NCBI GenBank assembly: GCA_963920575.1
Contig: OY986966.1
Location: 20,097,656 to 20,161,655, forward strand
Direction of reading: 5' to 3'
DNA: 64,000 bases
Origin: Narthecium ossifragum
Taxonomy: Eukaryota; Streptophyta; Magnoliopsida; Dioscoreales; Nartheciaceae
Every line of letters begins with the position of its first letter. The stretch's first letter is position 1. This document shows positions 1 through 13,500 of this stretch, one piece after another. The notes below the pieces were generated by a model. That model was not told where the DNA came from. It made no database searches and was given only the letters and a program-made list of their open reading frames with translations. The position numbers and the translations under genes were made by a program.

Positions 1-355
1 TACCAATGTTCTGATCAGCATGCCAACAGCTATTATATGTGTGAATTTCAGTGTCACGATATCCAAGGAACATACAGAGGGCTACATTTCCTACCACCTA
101 AACATTGGATGTTGTTGAGGATAAAGATACAACATGGTATACAAAACTAAGTAGAGAGTGCACCAACAGTTTTTGTCATGTACTGACAAGAAGATGCATA
201 CAAGTAGCATGCTTTAGAGTTTAGACCAATCAATCATGTTGTTAATGGTGTAAGAACCTCAGTCACTAATTATAGCACTTCGAAAAACTATGGTTGCTTG
301 GAGATCAAATGGACTATATTAAAGATTTCAGAGAAGGATCATGCACATAGCAGAC
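1..355 (-). other. Start of a CHR5 intron running off the window
   Basis: This intron follows the exon ending at 356. It is AT-rich with no coding match and no recognisable repeat. Confidence 0.7.
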
Positions 356-1549
356 CTGGGAGAATATTAGAACACGATGTTTTGTCTCTCGCAACCGTGT
401 CAACAATTTGTCGAGGATTACTAACTTCCCACTACTCAAAACTATGCGTTCCACTTTACTAGTATCACTTAGGCTAGTATCTCCGCCATAACCATGATCT
501 GCGCTTTCAAATAAGAAAGGATGATTGGAGCATTTCTTCAACTCAACAACAATATTTAACAATGAAACCTGCATTGGAAAGGAACAACACAATATTCAGA
601 ACCAACAAGAAACCATACGCCCCTCGAAAAGAACAATACAATATTCAGAATCAACAAGAAACCATAAGCGCCTAGATTGATATCTAAAATTCATCATGCA
701 ATCAAATGCATTCATTGACTTGCAAGTCGGCACATACCACCACGCACTGGCATGTATCTTGCCAGTAAATACATGTATCCGCACAGTCCCCGTGCTGACA
801 CATGTATTAGCATATAAGAGTTTCGTGCTTCTGGCACGAGTTCCATGCCGAGTGATGGCATGTATGGTCCCGCAGAGACCAGCACGACAAATGCCACCGG
901 CACTGCAAGCTTGAATCAGAAGTAAACATCCACAGATCCAGCAACCCTGTCTAGTCTCATGAGAGAGGCTCATTTACTGCAAAACTATTATGACTCCAAG
1001 CTAGAAGAAATAACTGAACCAAAATAAAAATCACATGATAACACAGATTAGCTGGACTATTTGGTAGTGTATTAGACCGTGAACCTGATTCCCACGAACC
1101 CCTTTGTTCAGATCATGGAAATTACGTTCCAAAATCCACTTGTAATACCTGCAATACGGAAGGATGCAAAACCTTACTGTCTGACCAACAAAACAATGTT
1201 CAACAGCATCACCAGAAAATTAAATTAAGGCAAGAGCTTACTGTTTCTGAAGAGGAGACATTTCCACCCTAAGAATGCGCTCAATTTTTGGAGGCAAGGA
1301 CTTCTCCACATCTTTAATAACTCTTCGGAGAATGTGAGGCCTCAATTCCTTGTGTAGATTAGCAAGCTAAAGAATAATGGAAATCAAACTTCAGTGGTAA
1401 TCCAAAGTAAAAAATAAGTATAGTAAGATATTGCAAGCCAAACAAACTGCAATACCTCAAACTCATTAAAGGAACTTAGGTTCTTGTATTTCTCAACAAA
1501 ATCATCCTTATTATCAAACTTTCCAGAATCCAGGAAATGAAGCAACGCC
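356..1549 (-). CDS. CHR5: CHR5 exons for the lobe 1/lobe 2 junction and start of helicase C
   Basis: Four exons (1549-1456, 1366-1242, 1148-1085, 568-356) encode residues 770-935. They contain [20 protein letters not shown], the bridging [36 protein letters not shown] and the first motif of the second RecA lobe, HRVLIFSQ. The exon ends at 356 with a clean GT donor. The next family exon (MVRMLDIL in relatives) is not found before position 1, so the last intron continues out of the window. Confidence 0.93.
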
Positions 1550-4500
1550 CTGTTAGTAAAGCAAGATAGACACAAAGGAGTCAAACATGTTGTTCACTCA
1601 CGCATGAAGTTGCCTACTATAACAGCATCTTCCGAAGACAATTAAGATAAACCATATCAAGTTAGAATCATGAAACTCAGACAAGATGTACTGATCAACA
1701 AAGGGTAAGCAGAGACATGTATTTTGGTATTTATTTATGCCCACACACACACACACACCAACAAAGGGTAAGCAGAGACATGTATTTTGGTATTTATTTG
1801 CACCTGGCTTATGTGATATTAAATATTCAGCAATGCCCACACACATTCACAATCCCCCTCTTCAACTAGACTTCTTAAGGTCGAGAGAAATAGCTGAAAC
1901 CTGTTCTCCATTGAATGAGTTCAAACTGTAGATGAAGATTAGAAGATATATATGGCAACAAGTGTGAAGGCTTTGTAGCGTGTGCCTGTAGACATCAGAC
2001 ATCATCACCAGCAATTGGTGCAATTCTTGGGGCCTACTGTCAGGATGGCATTTTACCATAAAGGTTTGCCACTGCTTGTTGCACAGAGCTTCTTGTTCTT
2101 CAGAGTCCGTATACAAAACCACATTCTTGGTATAATGCTTTGATATTGAAGACATATTAAGCTCATGCCAAGAATAAACATTCTCCATCTAAAGCTTTGA
2201 CTAACACACCATGGTGATGAATTTTTGCCAAAATGGACCCCCCCCCCCCCCCCCCCCCCCGCGGGGCCATTTTCACACTTTAGGACCATTCTCTTGTTTT
2301 TTTGCATCATAGGACCCCCTTTTTATTTTTTTACGCAAATACGTGGTGTATTTAATGCTTCATTCTACGAGGCGCATTTAATGTGTGATTCTATGCGCAA
2401 ATAAGATTTTTATGCACACGCATTCTATATGTGCATAGAAAAAAAATTTATCTGCAGGCAGATAATTTTTATACTTGCAGAAAATTTATGCGCATTAAAT
2501 GCACCACGTGGCCAGGGCTATTCACGTCAAGATAAAGAAAGGGGTCATAGGATGCTCAAAAACAAGGGAGGGTTCCTAAAGTGCCAAAACGATATATGTG
2601 GGATTCTAAATGACATTTAGCTCCATGGTGATGCATGGCAAACCATACCGGTACAATTAAAAAAACATCGAGGGCTATGAAGGAATAGAAAAAATACACA
2701 AATTCTTGAGAAGTTTCATCTCTGAAAATAATATAATTGCTTATGGAACATATTTTGGAGTCTTATTGAAGAATTAATCCAGAATGTGACTAATTCTGTA
2801 CTCTATTGGATCAAATGGATCCAACTCAGCATGCTAACTATCTTAACTCCAAAACAATGGGATCCATACTCGGGCGTCTCTCCTTATATGAGGGGCACCT
2901 CATTATATGCATTCAAGCATGTTGTATCCATTAATGCAACCTGAGGTCAACTGTCTTGATCACCCACTAGATACCATGTCCACAGACAAGACAATTACTC
3001 AATTGTAGGATCTTCTAGTAAGGAGAATGCATCCAAATACCACGACTAATCATATGGTACAAAAGAATAAGTGACTGCAGATTACTCCCTACTTCCATTT
3101 AGCGAGTGATAATCCTTCTTGATTAAAGGAAGCATACTGGTTTCAAAGGTAGCAATTGCTAGTGGTTCTAACTTCTAACCTGCTAGCACCAACACTCACA
3201 AAATGGAAAATTTTAAGACAATTAGAAAAAACAAGCAAGTCCATTATATCCCACTTCTTTGGATACAACAAATAAGAGATTAGAGATATCATTACACATG
3301 CATCAATCAGGATTCAGAATTCCAGATATGACAAGAGCAACCTTTTAATAAGCTATATGTATCCTATAATTCTCAAGATTTCAGCAAATTGTACCATCAC
3401 AGAGCCACCATCAAGGAGTTCTTTGAAGGAAATAAGGAAGCCTCAAACACCAACTCATTCCAATACTAACAAACGACGCCAACACATACCCATCGTTATT
3501 ACTTTCAGCATTGAAAGGTTACATGGATCTCTTTGATGCAAAATCTATCTACCTTTTTAGCTACAAACAACTTATTATGCTAGTTGTGAGACAAAAGCTT
3601 AAGCTGTCATGCTTCACGTATAATGTTGGGAGAGGGAGAGTTAATAGGTATATAGTCTAACACTAGTGTTACGAAAACAATCATCAAAACCCTAGAGTTT
3701 CCAAGACTCACTTGCACTCATAAATCAGATGTCATGCTTCACGTATAATGTGTTGCTTAAAAAACCATGGTACAATTCACCGCACTTGGTATTGCTATAA
3801 GTCACTTTGAACCTCCTCAAAAGGTTGTGCTTATCATAGAATCCACAAACTCTAAAATACCAACTAGGCTTGCTGGCTGTTCTCATGCACCTAAATGGCC
3901 ATAAATATTGCAATGTAAAGCTGTTTGTCAAATCCAATTTATTCTTCAGTTGAAGGAACATTTCTCCATCCAATTTACAGATAATGGAAGGAAGAATATT
4001 GCAAGTGAATTGAAAAACAGATAAAGATCTAAATCCTCTACTTTCCATCTAATCACGTGCCTTCAAGCATGCAACTAAAAAGATCTAAAAGGTGAGAATA
4101 TGTCAGATCCTGTTGTTTACGTGGATTAGAGAAGAAAAGGATATATGACACTTAGTCCACCATCAACTAGGTAAAGATATTGATGAGCTTATATCCTTCT
4201 TGATAGCCAAACCAGAAAAAAGAGTCACTTTATCTTAAATATCATGGTTGCTCGCTATTCCTACATATTCCAAGTCCCTAGACACCTTCAAACTGATATT
4301 TGTTCCACTGAAACAGAAGGAGTTGCAGGTAGGCAGATGCTATTTAATAGCAACCCCCATTCCTTCTGAAGAGAATAAATGTCAAGAGAAAGCTGTAAAT
4401 TAAGCTCGCCTATGGGAAGACTGTCAACATGGATTGGCGTGCCAGTAGGCAAAGTCCTTGCCCACTGCTATGAATCGCACCAGTAAATTATCGGCAAGAT

Positions 4501-7500
4501 ATAAATAGTCAGGACAGAGCCTTGAGCAGAGTATCTTTCTCTCCTAAGTAGGCTATATGCTGTCAACATGGGGTCAGTGCAACTGTCAGTAATCACGCCG
4601 GCCAAACACCGGCACATGTGCTGCCTTGCTTCTCAATAACCCAAATTAGCCTTAATGAGTTCAATCAGATAACTGCCATGTTCAACTTGCAAACTATCTG
4701 CTTCTAAGCTAGTAAATGCACAGGTAAGAGCCTCTCTACAATCACATTCATCCTTGTCAATGTAAAAGCAGTCATGAACTGAAAAGAGCAGCTTCAACAT
4801 TTCATTTGCAATTCAGAAGAATAAGGAAATGAAAATCACCATAATTCTTCGACACTGTTCTGCAATGGAGTACCAGTAATAAGAAGCTTGTTTTTTGTGC
4901 TAAATTCCTGCAACAAGATATACATCTTCAACAGACAGCGAGAAAAACAAATTTTAAAAAGTGACAATCCAATTCTTTCCTTTGTCAAACAAATGCGATA
5001 GCTGGTGTCATACCGAAAGAGTGATGTATAATGATGCTTCACTGTTCTTTAGCCTGTGAGCCTCATCAACCATAAGGTAGCTCCACCTAATTTTGGATAG
5101 TACAGCTTTGTCCTTCAATATGACTTCATATGTGGTTAACAAAGTATTAAACTTTATGGTTCTCCCACTCTTTTTCTCTGAGTAAAATTCATGCTGTTGA
5201 CAAACCTGCTTTCAGGTTAAAGAAAAGAGTCAGGCCATGGCTGTAGACAAGCTGCGGTAACAATCAATAGCAAATGCACTAGAAGTTTGTTCTCAAGGAA
5301 AATATTTAACTAGAAGGCTGAAAAATCAAGAAACAGCAGGTCCAATATTACTAGGACAAGAGCCAATGACTACTTATGGACAAACATACTCTTGGCTCTC
5401 CGAAAAGAAGGTAAGTGCTGTAACAGATCAAGCCAGAACTAACACAGAAGTTGTTTTTTTATTCTAGGATTGGGCTAAGAGCTCATATGCCACAATGAAT
5501 CAGAAAAAGTTACAGGTATCTGTATCAGGCATAGTCCTTAGAAGATTTATCTTTTATCAGGCAGCCGAAAAGCAAGCTATCCCAAAAAGAACCTCCATTT
5601 GGACCTTAAAAGCAGGGATCATTATCTTTTTGCATGAAATAACTTCCATGTTAATCATCATAGTCCAATTTCTCTCCCATTATGTACAACTTTAACCAGA
5701 GGAATCTGAAATCATAATTCACCTTGTCTGTCATCATATCCCAACAGATGCCATCCACATTATTGCCCCTTTAGAATAGTATCCAGAAACAATTTTGGCT
5801 GACAACACGTGATAGCACAAATGAAACAACAAGGTCATGGTATCCTATGAATTCAAAAGCAGTCCACCTTCAAAACCCAATGTGGTTGGAAACATAATTA
5901 ATTAAAGGGTTTTTTTGCATATCGCCACCTATATTTTAGAGAATTTGCAGAGACCCACCTACATTTTCGTTTATTGCATTTCACGACCAATATTATTCAT
6001 TAAATTTGCAAAAAGCCACCTCCGGTAAACCGCCGTTCCATTCCATCAATTTTCTATGTAAACTGACAAAATTACCCCTCCGGTAAATATACGACGTTAT
6101 TTCCTCTCCTATGTGCTCTTCTAAATTCTTGGTGCGACTGCTTACTTCATCACATTGGAGTTCAAATCCTTCTTCCTCCACCTTTGAAGCGCGAACGCCG
6201 ACAGGATCGCCGGTGATGAAGCAAGCAGTCCGTACCAAGAATTTAGGAGAGCACAAAGGAGAGAAAATAACGTCGTATATTTACTAGAGGGATAATTTTG
6301 TCAATTTACACGGAAAACTGACGGAATGGAACGGCGGTTTACCGAAGGTGGCCTTTTGCAAATTTAATGAATAATAGAGGTGGCGAAATGCAATAGACGA
6401 AAATCTAGGTGGGTTTCCGCAAATTCTCTAAAATATAGGTGGCGATATGCATCAACCCTTAATTAAAATTAAGACACAATGATTAATTGTTGTGACTTTG
6501 TAGCATTGGTCACAATTGTGGAACTATGTCAGAAAAGAGGGGGGGGGGGGGGTTACCATGATATCCCATAAGAAATAAGAAATGTCAAAACCGCCCTTCT
6601 TTGTATGAATGAAATATTTCTCATCCACTACATAATCCATGTTATTACTATTCACACCACATCATCTTCTACCTCTAGCCATCCCCTCCACCTTCTCTTT
6701 CAACCTAACACCCCCCCCCCTCTTTTTTCTCCTACCTCTAACCACCATATCACCTTCTTCTCCATCCTCCTCTCCTCCTTCCGAAACTCTCATTTACCCT
6801 CACAAAAAGTATTGGATCGATATGGATGGCAAATCATGGCATGGAGCGAAGAAAGAGACGAAATGCATAAAAATGAACCAATTTAATTTTGGTATAATTG
6901 GTTATAGGTCCAATCTCAAGTAAATTATCATTCCATAGTCCAGGTTCATTTTATTAAGGCATTAGGTCCATATTTACACGGTTATGCTTAGTTTTTCATT
7001 TTCAGTGACCAAAATACCCTTATATTGTCATGTTATGTATAGGATAACGGACATCTGGGTTTGCCAGCTACCTAGGGTAACAATGCCAGCGTTGTTTCCT
7101 CATTAGCGAGCGGCTAGTTTTAAAATCGCGTAATCTTCTTTCTTTTCCAAGTTGCGCGATCACATCCCGTCTCCTTAAAGATCCTGCTAGGGCATCATCT
7201 CCGGCGATCTCCAATTTTTTTCCAGCGATCTCGATGTACCATCGAAGACAACGCAGCTAGTTGGCTGTGACGGCAATTTTGGACGTCTTCGCGAACATTG
7301 CTAGGCTGTTTTCATCGACAACTCCTTTTATCAGTGAATTCCTTATATTCCTACTTGAGGTATCATCTTCTTGACTTTTTGTCGTTTCGCTTGCAACAAT
7401 CAGTTGTAATTATGTATTCTTTAGTTTCCAGTTTATACACTATTTAGTCTGATGCATCCAATTTAATAGCATTTTATACATATTTTCATTTGATGTGCTG

Positions 7501-10500
7501 TAATATAATGGCGCTGTATGTATGTGGATGTTGTAGCTATTGAAGTTTATTTTCACTTATCTCTTTTCTCTCTTTGATGTTTTCTGCATGCACTAATTTT
7601 ATACTTCATGTTCAATAGACCAACTTCTGTATGATACAGCGAAGAGAAAGAGTCTTTAATATACCAGACAATAATATCCTTCCTATACATCACATCCCAA
7701 TTTTCCATTTTCCCAATTTTCTCTTTTTCGATGTAGATAAAGAACTAATCAACAAAAAATTGGCAAAAACCAACTTCAGTATGATTCAGCAAAGAGAAAA
7801 GAGAATCATCAATATACCAGACAACAATAATCCTTTCTATACACTACACCCCGACTCTCTCTTTTCATAATTTTCTCCTTTTGATGAAGATAAAGAAGAA
7901 ATCGATGAAAAATTGATTTGAATTTCATGATCGCACCCCTAAAATTACGGATGTTGGATGACAACTCTAACTCTAGCCCCATCCTAACTTGAATTTGAGT
8001 TAGTTGTATCTTAGTATTCCTTATTTGTTTTGAGGTTAGTTTTGGATACACCCAAAGTAGTTGAGTTTATCTCTTTTAAAATTTGAACTAATGTATCTAG
8101 TCCTTATAGTGTCTAGGTTCAGGACAAGTGCTACCTTTAATTTTGTTGTGTTCAAACCCCTTCATTTTCAGAATGAACGAGCGTGTTGGTGGGTGGTTAG
8201 GGATTTCGAAGCCGTCTATATAGAGGGGTATTAATGTTTTTTAGCAGCCCCAAGACAACCGCCTGGACTTAATGAGTATTAGGAAATGGTTATGCACCTC
8301 TCGCCCCTTCCCCCTTTAATTTTTGGACATTCCTGAACTTTTCTGGTCACAATTTGTTCGGCTATACCATGCTGAACAAATAGTGTCATGATTGTTAGGC
8401 CAAACATCAACAATCTTCGACATGCTATGGTGAATCATAGTTTTTTTGTCTAACTTTTTTCTTAGTTTCAACTAAGGTATGTGAATAATTTTTCAGCCAT
8501 AACTTGCCGAACATTGCACATTTTCTTCCATACGAGACCAAACACGAACCGAGTGGTTTTAACTTTTTTTGGTAAGTTTGTGTTCCGCCAAAAGGGCCGA
8601 ATATTGTAGTCCATGTTCAGTCATACGTGTCCAAACATGAAGTCTATATTTGGCCTGTAACAGCTGAACACCATGATAAAAATTTGGTCACACTAGGCCG
8701 AACAAATCTAGATATAGGGATGGGTTGTGGCCGGCATGGGAGGAGGATTCTAGGGCAAAAAATGCTTAAAATACTTGATATGGACAGAAAAATGGTGAAG
8801 AACCACCAAAATTGTGCCAAAAACGATTTAAGATAGGGATTTCTCTTGAGATACTTGAGATGTTCTTCAAGCTTGAGGCCTCTTTCAAGCTTGAGGTCTG
8901 CTTCGAGTGGTAAGCCTGGTTGGAGGAGGATGAAGCGCCCTTCAATTGGTAGGCCGGGTCGGAGGACAAAGAACTACCCATTCAGATGGGTATCCTCGGT
9001 TGTGTATGGATGTTATAGGTTGAGAGAGATGAAAAGAAAGTGTGGTGTATGGGTGAGGTTGAAGAAAGGGGTAGTTTAGGAAATATTGAAAATGAGGGTG
9101 TGGTGTACTTACTAATTAACAATGCTTTAATAGTTGGTGTGGTGTATTTAGTAATAGGGGTGTACTTAGCAAAAGATGTGGTGCATATAAATTTTTCTCT
9201 TTAAACAATTGGGGCCCCATGGTATAACACTAATTCTCCTAGGATCAAGCAGCTCTTTTCCATACATAGTCTTAATTGAATTTGGACAAGAATGGCTAAG
9301 GTGGGTTCACTCCCATTCTAAAAGCTGTAGCCCATGTTAAAACTAGAATTTCTTTTCATGAATCTACTAACGAAGCACAAGATAACTCTTTATGGTGTTC
9401 GTCTTTGGTTCGCCAATCATGAACTTAAAACCCAACAATCATGTACATTTTGTTTGTTGTTCAATTCCATCCTTGCTACTCTGTAATGTCCACCTTGCTT
9501 TCGGTCTTATTCATAAATGCCTCAAGATTGCACATGATCCCACTTGTCTTCTATTTGGGGTACTCACAAAGGCAAACATTTATTCAAGAACAACAATCAA
9601 AAGAATACATCCAGCTACTACAACTCACAAGTATGAACTCCTGCTGAAAGTATGTTTCATTAGGTCATCTATGAACTGCATTCAGTCGTGATTGCTATCA
9701 ACCTAGGCCAACTATCAACCATAATGTTCAGGCAGAGTCTTCAACATGACAAATCTAACGAGCCGTCACCAGCCAAGCCTCTAAAGAGAAGGCAGAATAG
9801 AAATCGTTCAACATACTACAGACACAAGGGAATCTTAATTCCTTTTCTAGCTCTACCAAGGCTTGACTTTAAATATTACCCACAGTACAGTAAAATTAGA
9901 AATAAAGTGGATGATTAAAGCATATACATATCAATCAATAGAAGTCGAGAATCATCCCCATCAAGCAAGGAGAAAATAGAAGACTATAATGCTATACTCA
10001 TTAGCTCCAGAACAGTCTAAATTCATTTGACACCTTCATTACATGAAATTATAGGTGAGAGATGACAAAATGCACACCGACGTGGGCAAGCATTCTAGAC
10101 ACTTGATGTGGCACTGAGATGTTGTTCAAGGTGGTACAGTGACGTCGCAAGCACTCAATATGGGGCCCAATCATTTTATTTTCAGTTTATATTTAAAATT
10201 CTATTTTTCTTAAGAATAATCCTCACATGACAAGTTTCACGAGCCGTCACAGAGCCAAATATTCCCTATGTCAATTGTAACACAAACCTACGTACTTGTA
10301 CATTATATCATCACACATTATTGATACGGACTATAGCCATGCTTCCAAACAAGTATGTGATAAAAACAAGAATTACCTCTCTGCTAGCACGAGTTCCAAC
10401 GTATACAACTATATTCATTTCAGGAAGCCACTTCCTAAACTCTTTCGCCCAGTTCGACAAAGTTGACAGTGGTACAACAACAAGGAAAGGCCCCTGAATC

Positions 10501-13500
10501 TGCTGTGCATTCTACATCAAGTCGAAAAGGGAATAAAGATTATTGAATACAACAAATAGCATCAAACAAACCAAACGAGAAAAAAATACAGATAACAGGA
10601 TAAAGACATTGATGCAACATACCTGCAGAAAGCCAAGCATTGAGACAGACTGAACAGTTTTGCCAAGACCCATTTCATCAGCTAAGATGACATTTGTATC
10701 ATTCCTCCAGCTGTGTTACACGAAGGACAAAGCTAAGCCCACTATATAGATACTCTCAAACTAACACCAAAGAAAGTTCCAAGTACCTGTTAACCAGAAA
10801 ATTTAAGCCCTCTAGCTGATAATCACGAAGTTTACCTCCTTTCAGCCATTCAGGCTGTTCATCAAGCTTCCGCAAACTACCTATAACGAAGATGCAAACA
10901 AACAAAAATCTAAAAATTATGCCTACTTAAGATCATAAATTCCAGAATCAAATCAAAAAAGATAGGTAGATGCCATGATTAGCATAATATCATAATATCC
11001 TCCATTAAGGACTGAGATTAGAAGTCAAATTACATCAAAAAATTCAGACCCCAAATGAGCAGCAAATTGGCTACAATTTATAATTTATGATGTCAAGCTT
11101 GACCCAAAGGTTAGTAGTCTTGCTTTAGAGAGCAACAGAAAGCATAGGAGGATATATATGTACTTGCTAGTACAATACGAACACAAAAATGACTTTTGGG
11201 TGATATTATAGCTCCTAGCCCAATCGATACCAAGTGTGATTAAATATGTTTATGGCTACAGCAATTGTTTAGGACGGTTGCAAAGGTACGCCAAGGTGAA
11301 TACCACAGCCTTAGCACTGCCTTAGCACTGCCCACAGCTGTAGCCTCTTCCAGCAGCTACAGCCACTGCCATTGCCGGACTTGGCTGAAGCCACAGGCGC
11401 TTATCACTGCTGTTGGCAGCAACCCAATCACTAAGACTGCCAACACTGGCAAAGCAACAGAGGCAGCGGCCACAGTTGTAGTCATTGATGCTAAAGGCCC
11501 TACCAAATCCATTGTGAGCAACCACTATACTTGTTGCAACAAGTCAAGAGAGAGAGAGAATAAGGAGGAGTCAAATAAGACACGAGTAATAGACATTATA
11601 GGAGAAATAGACACTATAGGACATCAAGGATTGGTGCCTATGAAGCAATCTCAGCAGAAAATATGAGATTAATTGCATCTTTCAGATTCAATATTTGAAC
11701 TACACTTCGTAGTTCAATTGGAAAATGTGATCTTTACGTATTAACTAAAAACCAATAAAAATCCTGTGTAAATAATTATGTTGTTATTTTGGAGGGTTAG
11801 GCAATTGGCAATTGAGATTAGAGCAGAAAAGAAAGTCAGGACTTTTGCTTGCCAGCCTTGACATCTTGAGACTTGACGTCAACATCAAGAGAAACATGAG
11901 ACTTGAGAGAAATACTAAGGAGCCGTTTGGTTGCTTGTATTAGCTGATGCATGCATGAGCTAATGCAGTATTTTGGTCTATACTAGTGTTTGGTTGGCTA
12001 CTGCATTAACTGATGCATGTATCAGCTAATACAAAAGGGTGTTTGGTTGATCATTGCATTAGCTGATAGATGCATCAGTTAATGCAAAAGGGCCTCAAAT
12101 GCTGCATTAGCAAATGCAGCCAAAATGACTGTTTTTGCTAATGCAGCATTGCATTAGCAAATGCAATGCAATATATTGCTTTAACAGATGCAATGCAATA
12201 TATTGCTTTAGCAGATGCAATGCACTACATTGAGCAATACACTGTATTAGCTTATGCAATCAACCAAACACCCCCTAAAAGAACTGCAATATAGATTATT
12301 AAGTAGAAGAGAGAATAATGGGCTTTGTTGCAAGAATTACTGTCCCAATAGTACATGTCTTGTTAGTCTTAGGTCGGCCCAGACCAGCCCAATCAGCAAA
12401 TATCTTGCTAGTGGGTTATCGAAACCAACTTTATGGTCAGCGCTGGCACATAGATTTGTGCTTAGGTGCCGGCCGGCACGGACCGACACAGAGTTTTAAT
12501 GAACCAATATAGTTTTAAAATATTATCATTCCTTGGAAATAGTTTATCATATTTGATTCTTAAAATCAATTTTTTATTTTGATTTCTCAAACAACTCTAA
12601 ATACAACTCAAAGGGCCGAAACACCCAAAATATGTCCTTAAGGATCGGATGCCTATGTCGGACCAGTAAATCTCCAAGTCAGTCCAAGCTGACCTGTGTC
12701 AGTTCGTGCCAATGGCACATTCCAAGCTGGTCAAGGATCGGCACAACACGTGACACCGGCACAGCAATTCTTGCACATAACCACTTAGAAGGGGAATATA
12801 CTCGGCACGGACCCTATGCCTACTATTTGTATCGTGCCGATAATATGCTGGCATGGTGTGTACCAGTCAACACAGTGGTCCATTGTTTGGTGATAGCTTG
12901 TGTAAAGGTTTGCATGCTAGAAGATCAAAAGCATGCCATGAACTAGACATTATAACCTCTATGCCAGTCAAAATGGTTTTTAATTGCAAATTTCCTTCCA
13001 GTGGCTATTATGATGGCTGGTACCTACTAAAAATTATAATGGTTTCAACATATCGCGTGCCAAAATTTTACATGTATCAACACAAACCCCATGCTTATAT
13101 ATTTATAAGCTTACAAGATATTTATGCTGCCGACAAAAGGTTCATGCCAAGAATTGCCACATCATGTGCCAACTAGCACTTATCGTGCCAGCAATCCTTG
13201 CTATGTTCTTTACCCTTAAAGTAGTATCTTTCATTGACGGGGACAACTTGATCAGTATTGACCAACATGATTCGGATAGAATGTGGGTCTAATGATATGG
13301 TCGAATAGATATGTTCCAAACCTCACCCTACCTAAGACAACACAAACTATGATTCTTTAACCATTATCTATGATAAAGCAATTAGATTCAAGGTTCTAAA
13401 AAACGCTAGGCGCTAGTCGAGCGGAAGCCCGGGGACTAGCGCCCAAAGGACTAGTCGGACGCCTAGGCGGGGACTAGGCGGTTTTATTTTTTTTAATTTT

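Larger units (their letters stand above)
1550..4839 (-). other. 3.29-kb CHR5 intron
   Basis: This intron holds a tandem duplication with a CA microsatellite (1695-1800) and an inserted element (2220-2622). From 2640 to 4830 I see only AT-rich unique sequence, plus a repeated 21-base stretch, gtcatgcttcacgtataatg, at about 3607 and 3731. Confidence 0.7.
5206..10376 (-). other. 5.17-kb CHR5 intron
   Basis: This intron holds the MULE-like foldback element (5907-6458), a G14 tract (6539-6552), a C-rich/T-rich tract (6660-6790) and a tandem duplication (7620-7915). The stretch 8150-9200 is likely old transposon sequence, with repeated gccgaac words and the alternating motif caagcttgagg at 8868-8895, but no family could be assigned. 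I see nothing in 9200-10376. Confidence 0.6.

Noticed and set aside
6600..6790. Open frames rich in Ser, Pro and Leu near 6600-6790
   Set aside because: The tract is CT-rich low-complexity sequence in a CHR5 intron.
11265..11666. 133-residue open frame in a CHR5 intron
   Set aside because: It crosses ct/ca-rich repeats (cttagcactgcc twice), has no recognisable domain and no coding support on the other side.
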